DNA of 7,761 bases, taken from contig JAJYEK010000173.1 in the NCBI GenBank assembly GCA_021785795.1, forward strand, positions 1 to 7,761, given 5' to 3'. The notes under the pieces are model-generated. The model was not told the DNA's origin, searched no databases, and saw only the letters and a program-made list of their open reading frames with translations. Numbering within the stretch: position 1 is the first letter of the stretch; each line of letters opens with the position of its first letter. Shown here in pieces: positions 1 through 6,009 of the stretch. The translations under genes were made by a program, and so were the position numbers. This DNA is from Pseudomonadota bacterium. GTDB lineage: Bacteria > Pseudomonadota > Gammaproteobacteria > Acidiferrobacterales > UBA6901.

Positions 1-914
1 GCATCCTTGGCCTGCGCGCCGCGGCGCTCACAGTGCTCGTGGGCGAAGTTCATGAATTCGTCTACTGCCCGCAGGCGGAATTTCTGGCGCTGATGCACGA
101 AGGAGAAAGGGCGCTCCAGCGCCGGCCTGAGCGGCAGTGCCACGAGCGTTCCGAGTTTGAGTTCCTTGCCCACGGTGGCACGCGAAACGATTGACACGCC
201 GAGGCCGGCTTCAACCGCGCTCTTGATCGACTCCGGGCTGCCGAACTCCATGCAGAGGTTCAGATCCTGCAGCTGGATCCCGTTCTGGGCCAGATAGTCA
301 CCGATGACCTCGCGCGTGCCGGAACCCTCCTCGCGGCACAGGAACGGCAGGGTCGTGAGTTCGTCCACCGCGATCACCGTCTTCTTCGCCAGTGCGTGAT
401 GCGGCGGACAGATGAAGACGAGTTCGTCGTGCCAGCAGACTTCCACCGCCAGATTCTTGTTCGCCACCGGCGACTCCACGATGCCCACGTCCACCGAGTT
501 GTTCTCCACCAGATGGACGATACCCAGAGAGTTGGACACACTCAGCCGTACATTGACGTCGGGATAGCGCGCCTGGAATTCCCCGAGCAGTCCGGGGAGC
601 ACGTACTCGGCGATGGTGGTGCTGGCGCCGATGATCAGGATGCCGCTCACGTCGCCGGTCAGCTCGCGCACGCGGCTGTCCATCTCGCCATACAGCACGA
701 TGATTTTTTCGGCATATTCGTGCACGCGCTCCCCTGCCGCAGTGAGGCTGATGCGGTTATGGGTGCGGTCAAACAGGCGCGTATTGAAATACTCCTCCAG
801 CTGGCGGATCTGGAACGTCACCGCCGGCTGGGTCATATGCAGCGTCTCGGCTGCCTTGGTGAAACTGAGGAGACGCGCTACAGTGTGGAATACTTGGAGT
901 CTGCGATCAGCCAT
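1..914 (-). CDS. LysR-family transcriptional regulator (3' end cut by window edge)
   Basis: This is a LysR-type DNA-binding regulator that should bind near its own promoter and respond to a small effector. I translated it from the ATG at 914, and 304 codons are visible without a stop. The N-terminal winged helix-turn-helix spans about residues 2-61, with FTKAAETLHMTQPAVTFQIR followed by LFDRTHNRISLTAAG, both classic for the family. The periplasmic-binding-like effector domain starts near residue 90 (GASTTIAEYVLPGLLGEF) and includes the second-lobe motif SPESIKSAVEAGLGVSIVS. Family members are usually about 300 residues, so only a few C-terminal residues should be missing. It is divergent from the TM2-like gene, a common LysR arrangement, but that gene need not be its target. 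The sequence resembles CbbR/CysB-type regulators in general build; the effector cannot be named. I am confident of the family and not of the regulon. Confidence 0.93.
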   Translation of the reverse strand, partial: MADRRLQVFHTVARLLSFTKAAETLHMTQPAVTFQIRQLEEYFNTRLFDRTHNRISLTAAGERVHEYAEKIIVLYGEMDSRVRELTGDVSGILIIGASTTIAEYVLPGLLGEFQARYPDVNVRLSVSNSLGIVHLVENNSVDVGIVESPVANKNLAVEVCWHDELVFICPPHHALAKKTVIAVDELTTLPFLCREEGSGTREVIGDYLAQNGIQLQDLNLCMEFGSPESIKSAVEAGLGVSIVSRATVGKELKLGTLVALPLRPALERPFSFVHQRQKFRLRAVDEFMNFAHEHCERRGAQAKD

Positions 915-951
915 GATGTTTTGTCAGAGAGACCGGGCGCCGGGGGCGCGG

Positions 952-981
952 TTGGATTCAGCCCTGCCATTTCAGCATAAT
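952..981 (+). promoter_or_regulatory. Possible sigma-70-type promoter in the divergent intergenic region
   Basis: TTGGAT (952-957) and CATAAT (976-981) are separated by 18 bases and point toward the TM2-like gene. The -10 box matches 5 of 6 consensus bases, but the -35 box matches only 3 of 6. An AT-rich island follows at about 987-1013, in otherwise GC-rich DNA, between the two divergent genes. LysR regulators typically bind such AT-rich T-N11-A sites, so this is the natural place for an operator. This is inference from composition and weak box matches. Confidence 0.3.
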
Positions 982-1024
982 CGGGGCTTATTTCAAATAT
1001 TTTTCGCTAATTGCCGTGCCATCT

Positions 1025-1552
1025 ATGAAGCGTGCCTGGGAAAATCTGGATCTCGAAGGCGGCGGACTGCAGAGTGCGAACCGGCGCCTGGTGCGGCGCC
1101 TTAAACGGCGGAATATCGCATATTTCCTGTGGTTTCTGTTCCCGCTCGGGGCACACCGCGTCTATCTCGATGATCTGCCCCGTGCCCTGGGTTACACCGG
1201 GCTGACCGCTGCGGCGATAATTCTGTATCTGAGCCTGGGCAACGGGCTGATGCTCGTGCCGGCGGCCATCGCGGCCGCCTGGGCCCTGTACGATCTGGTC
1301 TGGATCGATCGTCGTATAACCCGGATCAACAAGCAAATCCGCGTTGCGGAGTACTTGCGTTCCGACAACCAGCCGCCCGCCGGATTCCGCGGTCGCTATA
1401 CGGACGATGCCGGCACGGCGGCGACCGGAACGGAAGAACCGCGGCCGGACGGCAGTCCGGCCGGCGCCACGCCGGCCCCGCACGGCAAGCAACGCATTCC
1501 GTCCTTTGCCGAACAGGAACGCATTCTGCGGGAACTCACCAAGCCGAAGTAG
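1025..1552 (+). CDS. Small TM2-domain-like membrane protein
   Basis: This is a 175-residue predicted inner-membrane protein of unknown function. A basic N-terminal segment (RRLVRRLKRRN, about residues 20-30) precedes hydrophobic stretches at about 31-48, 56-72 and 76-94. The motif FLFPLGAHRVYLDD, followed by a hydrophobic hairpin ending in WALYDLVWIDRR, fits the TM2 domain pattern (glycine-His-Arg-aromatic loop between two helices, then a D-x-x-W/I-D end). The C-terminal third is rich in Pro, Gly, Ala and Thr and probably disordered, ending in a charged helix (FAEQERILRELTKPK). The start is uncertain: ATG at 1025 is used here, but GTG at 1016 is in frame and adds three residues. Neither has a good Shine-Dalgarno sequence. 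It is divergent from the LysR gene and convergent with the Yip1 gene. TM2 assignment is likely; the role is unknown. Confidence 0.8.
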   Translation: MKRAWENLDLEGGGLQSANRRLVRRLKRRNIAYFLWFLFPLGAHRVYLDDLPRALGYTGLTAAAIILYLSLGNGLMLVPAAIAAAWALYDLVWIDRRITRINKQIRVAEYLRSDNQPPAGFRGRYTDDAGTAATGTEEPRPDGSPAGATPAPHGKQRIPSFAEQERILRELTKPK

Positions 1553-1664
1553 CCCGGGCACCAGCCGGTTGGCGTGGCGTCCGGCATCGATTTGCGATGG
1601 ACGGCGCGGCAGCCGGCAACGTCGTGCCGCACACGGGATGCCCCGCAGGAAATGGATCTGCGCC

Positions 1665-2825
1665 CTACCGGGCGTTGCTCAGCTTCGCGAGCCCGGCGAA
1701 ATCCACGGCCTGCGCGTCCCTGAGCAAGGTCTCCATGCCGGGGCCATTGCCTGTGACCTTGACCTTAAAGCGGTCGGCGATGATCACGGAACAGGTGCCG
1801 TAGTGGTCGCTAGCGACCCAATGCTCCATGACGGTGGTGCCATTCTGCTGGAAGATCTTGTCGTAGCCCGTGGCCGTGTGCTGATCTTTCTGTATGGCCC
1901 CCGCCAGGGCCAGCATGGTGCGATCGGAGGCGAGGTCCGTGATGCTGATCTTGATACTTTGAGTACCCGTACCGTAGCGTGCCTTCGCGCTGCTGATCTG
2001 CAGGCCGGACAAGCCGCTGCTGAACGTGCTGACCGGGCCCCTCGCCAGGCCATCCACGGCCGCCGGCAGGAAGGCACCCAGCTGGCCGGGGGCCAGCGGT
2101 TTGACGGGACCGGACGCTGATCCGGCACTTGCAGCCGCACGCATGGCATCCTGCAGTGCTGGATTGGCAAGACCGGAGCCAGGCAAGCTGGCGCGGTGGG
2201 GCGCCGAAAACGGCAACCCAGCGCCCGGCGCCATCGCACCGGTGCCGCTCAGCGCCGCACTGGCGGCCCCGACGGCGATGGCGAGGATCACGCCGATCAC
2301 GATGAGCACCGCGGTAAACCCTGCGGCCCGGTCCTGAGGCACGGTGAGCACGGACTGCGCGCCGACCCACAGGAGCCAGATGCTGTAGATCAGTGCAGCC
2401 AGCTCTGCCAAGGCAGCAAGTGCCCCGAACGCCGGAATCAGATGCAGGACACCGGCCACCCAGACCGGTGTCCATGCATAGGCGACGAGCTTCAGCGCCT
2501 GCACATTGTCTTTGTGGCCGCCGAATGCGGGAGATATGGCGGCAGCGAGCAGCGCGACGAGGTAGACCACGACGAGCGCCAACACGTAGCCCACCAACAT
2601 CTGCAGAAGCAGCGCGCCCGTACCCACGCGGACCGTGCCAACAAATGGCAGTGAAAGCCCGAATACCGCCAGGCCGATGAATATCGAGACCGGGGTGATC
2701 GCCGCCAGCCAGATGACCCAGTCACGGTACAGCGAAGATGGCGTTGTCTGCTCAGCCGCGATGGTGGCCCATGTGGCGCGCGGCGCGACCAGAAATCCGC
2801 GAAGTCGTGGAAGCAGATTTTCCAT
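1665..2825 (-). CDS. Yip1-family membrane protein with C-terminal soluble domain
   Basis: This is a 386-residue membrane protein. The N-terminal 190 residues look like the Yip1 domain: RLRGFLVAPRATWATIAAE near the start, then about five hydrophobic segments at roughly 36-60, 70-98, 112-133, 138-159 and 168-192. The conserved-style stretch VQALKLVAYAWTPVWVAGVL lies within them. A Gly/Ala/Pro-rich linker (about 195-262) leads to a soluble domain (about 265-386) with alternating beta-type sequence, for example QSIKISITDLASDRTMLALA and RFKVKVTGNGPGMETLLRDA. That domain probably faces the periplasm or cytoplasm; the topology is not resolved. I chose the ATG at 2825 because a G-rich Shine-Dalgarno sits 7 bases upstream; an upstream ATG at 2846 would place this site inside the coding region. 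The family is proposed to act in membrane traffic in eukaryotes, but the bacterial role is undefined. It ends 112 bases from the convergent TM2-like gene. Confidence 0.85.
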   Translation of the reverse strand: MENLLPRLRGFLVAPRATWATIAAEQTTPSSLYRDWVIWLAAITPVSIFIGLAVFGLSLPFVGTVRVGTGALLLQMLVGYVLALVVVYLVALLAAAISPAFGGHKDNVQALKLVAYAWTPVWVAGVLHLIPAFGALAALAELAALIYSIWLLWVGAQSVLTVPQDRAAGFTAVLIVIGVILAIAVGAASAALSGTGAMAPGAGLPFSAPHRASLPGSGLANPALQDAMRAAASAGSASGPVKPLAPGQLGAFLPAAVDGLARGPVSTFSSGLSGLQISSAKARYGTGTQSIKISITDLASDRTMLALAGAIQKDQHTATGYDKIFQQNGTTVMEHWVASDHYGTCSVIIADRFKVKVTGNGPGMETLLRDAQAVDFAGLAKLSNAR

Positions 2826-2832
2826 TTGATAT

Positions 2833-2840
2833 CCCCCTTT
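2833..2840 (-). promoter_or_regulatory. Ribosome binding site deciding the Yip1 gene start
   Basis: On the minus strand AAAGGGGG lies 7 bases before the ATG at 2825. The in-frame ATG at 2846 lies just upstream of this site and has no comparable site, so the downstream start is preferred and the first seven residues of the longer reading are dropped. Confidence 0.65.
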
Positions 2841-3019
2841 TGTCATGGTTATTTACTGTTTTTGCATCCGGCACGCCTGCGGTTATGGCCACTGCGGAGC
2901 GCCGGGCAATCTGACTCCGGCCCGTCCAGCATGCGGCGGCAGAGGCCACGGGATTCCACGGCGCCGGACACCGGCCAGTCAATTTCCCTGCCGGCGTGAA
3001 TGCGTACAGTGCATGATAT

Positions 3020-3205
3020 TTACCCCGCACCTGCGTTGAGTACCCACACCGTCCCGGACTTTGAAATCGCGATCTGGCTGAAATCGTGATTCGCCCTGGC
3101 AACCTTGCAGACCATCCTGACGTACGGAGCGCTCTGCGCGGACACGGGCGTCAGCGCAACAAGGCAGACCGCGAAAACCATTCCCTGTACATGCTGAATG
3201 CCCAT
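3020..3205 (-). CDS. Short putative exported protein, probably the 5' part of a frameshifted beta-propeller-like gene
   Basis: The frame encodes 61 residues. The first 26 or so resemble a Sec signal peptide (FAVCLVALTPVSAQSA, with cleavage plausible after AQSA), followed by PYVRMVCKVARANHDFSQIA and SKSGTVWVLNAGAG before TAA. The start may be ATG 3205 or ATG 3181; neither has a strong Shine-Dalgarno. The motif IAISKSGTVWVLN is typical of one strand pair in NHL or Vgb-type propeller repeats. Directly downstream, in another frame, KYHALYAFTPAGKLTG (to about 2974) would complete that repeat. Removing one G from the GGGG run at 3023-3026 joins the two. It could instead be a genuine small secreted protein. 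After 2974 no frame continues the pattern, so even the repaired gene looks truncated. The stretch from there to 2826 shows no other gene. Confidence 0.4.
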   Translation of the reverse strand: MGIQHVQGMVFAVCLVALTPVSAQSAPYVRMVCKVARANHDFSQIAISKSGTVWVLNAGAG

Positions 3206-3421
3206 AAGAGGGAATTCCCGTTCAGCAGCCGGAAGGTTCTGAAAATTCGCCGTTTTTGTCTATCTTAGGCGGATCCCGATGAAAGCAGGCGCATCGCACA
3301 CCGTTATTGTCGCAGCCGACAGGCATGGATGCCGGCCGGGGACTTTTTATAGCGACGCACATATCACCACCTTCGATTGACTGCATACTTTGCTTTGCAT
3401 TCCGCATGTTGCCGTGTGCCA

Positions 3422-3436
3422 TGTCCGTCACGGACA
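3422..3436 (-). terminator. Short hairpin just downstream of the secreted-protein gene
   Basis: A perfect 6-base stem (TGTCCG / CGGACA) with a 3-base loop lies 15 bases past the stop codon at 3452 on the minus strand. There is no following T run, so it is not a standard intrinsic terminator. It may stabilise the mRNA 3' end. The rest of the 3206-3451 gap holds no convincing gene. Confidence 0.22.
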
Positions 3437-3451
3437 GACCTGCCCGTATCG

Positions 3452-4012
3452 TCATCGGGATACGATTGGGTAGCGCATGTAATAGGTATCCGGATAACCC
3501 GGATCATTGTTTGCGGTGTAGCGCAGGATCAGCCTGACGACCGGATTTGATCTGGTCGGACGCGGCACGTTCGGGATCGCGTAATACACGGTCATCCCCT
3601 GTCCGCGAGGGATGTTTGTTGTCATCTGCGATGCTCCTGACCTGGAGAACGGGGTCTCATTGGTCGTAGCGTTTGTCCCATCCTTGTAATATGCGGTGAT
3701 GTCGACACCAGGCGCGTTAGCGTCACCACTTTGCATGTTTTCCACCGGCACCTTGAAAACAAGATATCCGTTCGGCGATTGGACAGCGGCAACGTAGGAT
3801 GCAATGGCAGTTGCAAAGCGATCGCCAATGGGTACCCAGCGAATCTCCATGATGCGATAGTTGAATCCGGTGAAATGGAATGGCGCCCCCATGCAGGCAG
3901 AATTACCATGTTCTACATGCCGTGGAATGCCCCGCGCGTGTGACGAAGTCGACAACGGGAGCCCGATCAGTGCGATGAGTAATGCAGCGGTAGTTGCGGA
4001 AACGCGGAACAT
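3452..4012 (-). CDS. Unrecognised secreted protein
   Basis: The gene encodes 186 residues that I do not recognise. The N-terminus is a clear Sec signal peptide: FRVSATTAALLIALIGLPL is the hydrophobic core region, followed by STSSHA with likely cleavage after residue 26. The mature part of about 160 residues is rich in Tyr, Asn, Pro, Thr and Val with alternating polar and hydrophobic residues (GYLVFKVPVENM, NPVVRLILRYTANNDPGYPD). This suggests an all-beta, perhaps sandwich-like, exported domain. It has one cysteine (residue 40), so no internal disulfide. The start at 4012 is well supported by AGGAGG 6 bases upstream. It lies downstream of the decayed IS110 fragment on the same strand, with about 110 bases between them. 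Periplasmic or extracellular location is likely; no function can be assigned. Confidence 0.8.
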   Translation of the reverse strand: MFRVSATTAALLIALIGLPLSTSSHARGIPRHVEHGNSACMGAPFHFTGFNYRIMEIRWVPIGDRFATAIASYVAAVQSPNGYLVFKVPVENMQSGDANAPGVDITAYYKDGTNATTNETPFSRSGASQMTTNIPRGQGMTVYYAIPNVPRPTRSNPVVRLILRYTANNDPGYPDTYYMRYPIVSR

Positions 4013-4018
4013 GAGTAA

Positions 4019-4026
4019 CCTCCTTT
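4019..4026 (-). promoter_or_regulatory. Strong Shine-Dalgarno for the secreted-protein gene
   Basis: AAAGGAGG on the minus strand ends 6 bases before the ATG at 4012. This is close to the ideal anti-16S match and is one of the strongest ribosome binding sites in the window, which supports this gene being expressed. Confidence 0.7.
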
Positions 4027-4123
4027 ATCGTGTATCAATGCGGTTTGCATCCGAAGCTCTGGGCCGGATATCACTCCGGGCTCTGGAGTTTGAGCGCCAG
4101 AGGCACGGCATAGATTTGGATTC

Positions 4124-4380
4124 ATTGGATTTCACATAGGGCTTCACGAACTGCGGGATCATGATCTTCACCGTGTGGTCCATCGTCCGGAGTTTGCGCG
4201 CCCAAAGATGCCCGCTGCCGCAGGCCTCCATGTTGATCATGGCGACGGGCGAGATTTCCGCAGAACGTCAACCCGCTCGCGCCTGATCCGCTTTATCAGC
4301 ACCGCCCTGCCCTATCCGTCCGGGCCATGCATCTGGAGGACTCCATTCCCCAAATCGGATCCCACGGTCGCAAGTTTCAT
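4124..4380 (-). pseudogene. Decayed, truncated IS110-family transposase (N-terminal part)
   Basis: Only the start of a DEDD-type transposase/recombinase survives. From ATG 4380, with GAGGAGG 6 bases upstream, it reads MKLATVGSDLGNGVLQMHGP. This matches the IS110 RuvC-like start, where the Asp after the beta strand is catalytic. An in-frame TAG at 4312-4314 interrupts it, but the same frame continues as GRAVLIKRIRRERVDVL, also typical of the family. About 50 bases later the homology jumps frame to PVAMINMEACGSGHLWARKL, then HTVKIMIPQFVKPYVKSN, covering the conserved MEAC motif (second catalytic acid) and the KPYVK motif. Similarity stops abruptly at about 4124, where the family would continue with a K-N-D-x-x-D-A-E-A segment. 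The rest of a roughly 300-400 residue protein is missing. It cannot make a functional transposase. The assignment rests on recognised family motifs. Confidence 0.82.
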
Positions 4381-4560
4381 GCGTCGCCTCCTCTTCGAAG
4401 GTTTGAGTGGAACAGTCACGGCTTCACTCTGGCACATTGAGATGCCCTTCAGGGAAGGGGCGGCCATTCCATCAGCTTGAGCCGTTGGCGCCCGGTGTTC
4501 CCGAAATTCCGGATGTCCCCTGATGCCCATTCATTTTAAATCTGGACAGCCACCGCCATG
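4381..4560 (-). mobile_element. Possible IS110 left-end remnant, including a former bridge-RNA locus
   Basis: This 180-base stretch lies directly upstream of the transposase remnant and holds no convincing gene. IS110-group elements carry a non-coding left end here that encodes a structured guide (bridge) RNA. The minus strand contains a perfect hairpin, CCCTTC-CCT-GAAGGG at 4445-4459, and a shorter CCGGAATTTCGG dyad near 4501-4512. I cannot see the element boundary or the guide loops, so both extent and RNA identity are inference from position. The outer limit of 4560 is arbitrary. Confidence 0.25.
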
Positions 4561-4578
4561 CATGGGCCAGGCAGCGTT

Positions 4579-4938
4579 CTACCTCCCCGGGACGGCAACG
4601 TTGGACGCACGGTTATCAGGCCAATGCTGATGGAACTCCTGGGGCCCGCGGCCGGCTGGCAGATGCACCAAACCGGCTTCTTTGTTGCCTTTGAATCTTT
4701 GCATCGTGGCCCGCATGCCCGCCGTAGTACCGTGCGCGCCTTTGCTGTGGGCGTGCTCGGCCACTTTATTGAGCGGCTGCGGGTAATGGTAATGGCGCAC
4801 GACCTGGCCGGATTCGGAGCGGTACGGGGTCTGCGCTACGGCTGGCACGGCCGCTGTGGCAAGCATCAGAACAAACAGTCCTGTGCGGACCGACGGTACG
4901 GGGCGATGGGCCAACATCGCGGAGGCGCTATGGATCAT
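4579..4938 (-). CDS. Unrecognised small secreted, His-containing protein
   Basis: The gene encodes 119 residues with no family I recognise. The ATG at 4938 is chosen because GAGGAA lies 7 bases upstream; an in-frame start at 4995 would add 19 residues and has no such site. An N-region with Arg and His (AHRPVPSVRTG) precedes a hydrophobic core (LFVLMLATAAVPAVA), giving a Sec signal peptide with likely cleavage after residue 35. The mature part is about 84 residues, hydrophilic and lacking cysteine. It carries eight histidines, clustered as RHYHYPQP, EHAHSKGAHG and FHQHW. Such clusters can bind metal, but nothing proves that here. It lies 135 bases downstream of the HAF-repeat gene on the same strand and has its own ribosome binding site. 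An opposite-strand frame over the same DNA is judged to be its shadow. Confidence 0.65.
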   Translation of the reverse strand: MIHSASAMLAHRPVPSVRTGLFVLMLATAAVPAVAQTPYRSESGQVVRHYHYPQPLNKVAEHAHSKGAHGTTAGMRATMQRFKGNKEAGLVHLPAGRGPQEFHQHWPDNRASNVAVPGR

Positions 4939-4945
4939 GGGATGA

Positions 4946-4951
4946 TTCCTC
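4946..4951 (-). promoter_or_regulatory. Ribosome binding site deciding the start of the His-containing secreted protein
   Basis: GAGGAA on the minus strand sits 7 bases before ATG 4938. With this start, the signal peptide has a normal length of about 35 residues instead of about 54, which supports it over the upstream start at 4995. Confidence 0.55.
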
Positions 4952-5073
4952 GAGGTTAATGAATGGAACAAAGGTCCGCGCGTACTGAGCGTCACGCGGG
5001 AACGCAGCCAAAGAATGCCCAGTCCTTCGGTATCCCGTGCCCGACTGAACCCATCGCCCCATCCCGGCCCCCT

Positions 5074-6009
5074 TCAGACGTTTGTCCGTCGTCTTCGACG
5101 CAGCAAGGCCAGGAGGGCAAGACCCGAGCCCATCAGTCCCAGGCTGGACGGGTCCGGGACGGGTGCTGTGGGTGGCATACCGATGAGTCCCGGCGTGGCG
5201 AGGAACCCATGAACACCCGCGCCTGTGCCGTCCCAGAACCATCCCACGATGGCGTCGTTTCCGTTGAGCCCGTTGGCCGCCGTGCCACCGGTCGCGAATG
5301 GATCATTGACGACAGTGAGGGTGCCGCCCTGGTTCAGAAATCCATGACTGCCGGTGCTGTCGGTGAATGATCCCACCATTGCGCCGCTGTCGTTGATCCC
5401 GCTAGCACCCTCGCTGAGCGTGGTGAAAATACCACCCTGGTAGAGGAATCCAGATCCCACGATGGCGCCGTTGTCGTTGATCCCATAGGCGTACGTCTCG
5501 CCGGGCGTTGCCGGGTTATCGATCGTAGTGAAAGTTTTGTTCTGATACAGGAATCCATGAACAGCATAGCCCGCGCCTACGTAATACCCCACGATGGCGT
5601 TGTTTCCGTTAATCCCCAGAGCTACCGTGTCGCCGGTCGCAAGCGGATCATTGAGGGTGGTGAAGGTACCACTCAGATCCAGGAACCCGTGATTGCCCGT
5701 GCCGTCGTTGAACGTTCCCACGATGGCACCGTTGTCGTTGATCCCGTAAATTAACGTGGAGTTAGTTGCGAGCGGATCATTGAGGGTGGTGAAGGTGCCG
5801 TCCTGGTCCAGAAACCCATGGGTACCCGACGTGCTCACGTAGTACCCCACGACGGCACTGTTGTCGTTGATCCCGGTGGCAAACGTACCCCCGCTGTCCC
5901 CCGGACCATCAATTGTCGTGAAGGTGTAGGCTTGAGCGCCAGCAGCCAGGACGAACCCGCCGCCCAGGACCAGGACGCTTGCCAGGAAACTCCGCTTGAA
6001 TCGTCTCAT
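5074..6009 (-). CDS. HAF-repeat protein with PEP-CTERM-like sorting tail
   Basis: The gene encodes a 311-residue exported surface protein. A Sec signal peptide (RRFKRSFLASVLVLGGGF, cleavage probably after AQA at residue 27) is followed by six HAF-type repeats (residues 29-274). Each is built as TFTTLNDPLAT, then GINDNGAIVG, then HGFL. The C-terminus has the tripartite layout of exosortase substrates: PDPSS (285-289, a variant of PEPSS), a hydrophobic segment LGLMGSGLALLALL, and RRRRR just before the end. In the known system, exosortase cleaves near the Pro-Glu-Pro motif and the protein goes to the outer surface or extracellular matrix; here Asp replaces Glu. No exosortase lies in the window. 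The start is preceded by GAGG 4 bases upstream. The exact function of HAF proteins is unknown. Identity of the repeat and tail class is strong. Confidence 0.92.
   Translation of the reverse strand: MRRFKRSFLASVLVLGGGFVLAAGAQAYTFTTIDGPGDSGGTFATGINDNSAVVGYYVSTSGTHGFLDQDGTFTTLNDPLATNSTLIYGINDNGAIVGTFNDGTGNHGFLDLSGTFTTLNDPLATGDTVALGINGNNAIVGYYVGAGYAVHGFLYQNKTFTTIDNPATPGETYAYGINDNGAIVGSGFLYQGGIFTTLSEGASGINDSGAMVGSFTDSTGSHGFLNQGGTLTVVNDPFATGGTAANGLNGNDAIVGWFWDGTGAGVHGFLATPGLIGMPPTAPVPDPSSLGLMGSGLALLALLRRRRRTNV
5188..5925 (-). repeat. Six tandem HAF repeat units inside the PEP-CTERM-like protein
   Basis: On the minus strand the units are 5925-5797, 5796-5668, 5667-5536, 5535-5431, 5430-5323 and 5322-5188. 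The first three are 43, 43 and 44 residues, and the sixth is 45. Unit 4 is only 35 residues because the stretch between AIVG and GFL is deleted. Unit 5 is 36 residues because the NDPLAT-type segment is missing. Units 2 and 3 are also close at DNA level, sharing a near-identical stretch around 5639-5670 and 5768-5799, which points to duplication. Confidence 0.85.

Noticed and set aside
396..1104. Two long plus-strand open frames
   Set aside because: They lie antisense to the LysR gene, whose frame gives a full recognisable protein; they are shadows.
1661..1674. Dyad CGCCC-TACC-GGGCG at the end of the Yip1 gene as a terminator
   Set aside because: The stem is only 5 bases, overlaps the stop codon and has no T run.
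3222..3455. A 77-residue minus-strand frame whose ATG overlaps the stop of the secreted-protein gene (ATGA)
   Set aside because: The overlap suggests coupling, but there is no Shine-Dalgarno, the composition is unlike a real protein, and it reads through the post-stop hairpin.
4081..4102. Inverted repeat CTCTGG / CCAGAG with a 10-base loop upstream of the secreted-protein gene
   Set aside because: It could be a leader hairpin, but a 6-base stem with a long loop in GC-rich DNA is weak evidence for an operator or riboswitch.
4558..4959. A 133-residue plus-strand frame
   Set aside because: It is antisense to a frame with a good ribosome binding site and a signal peptide, and shows no recognisable domain.
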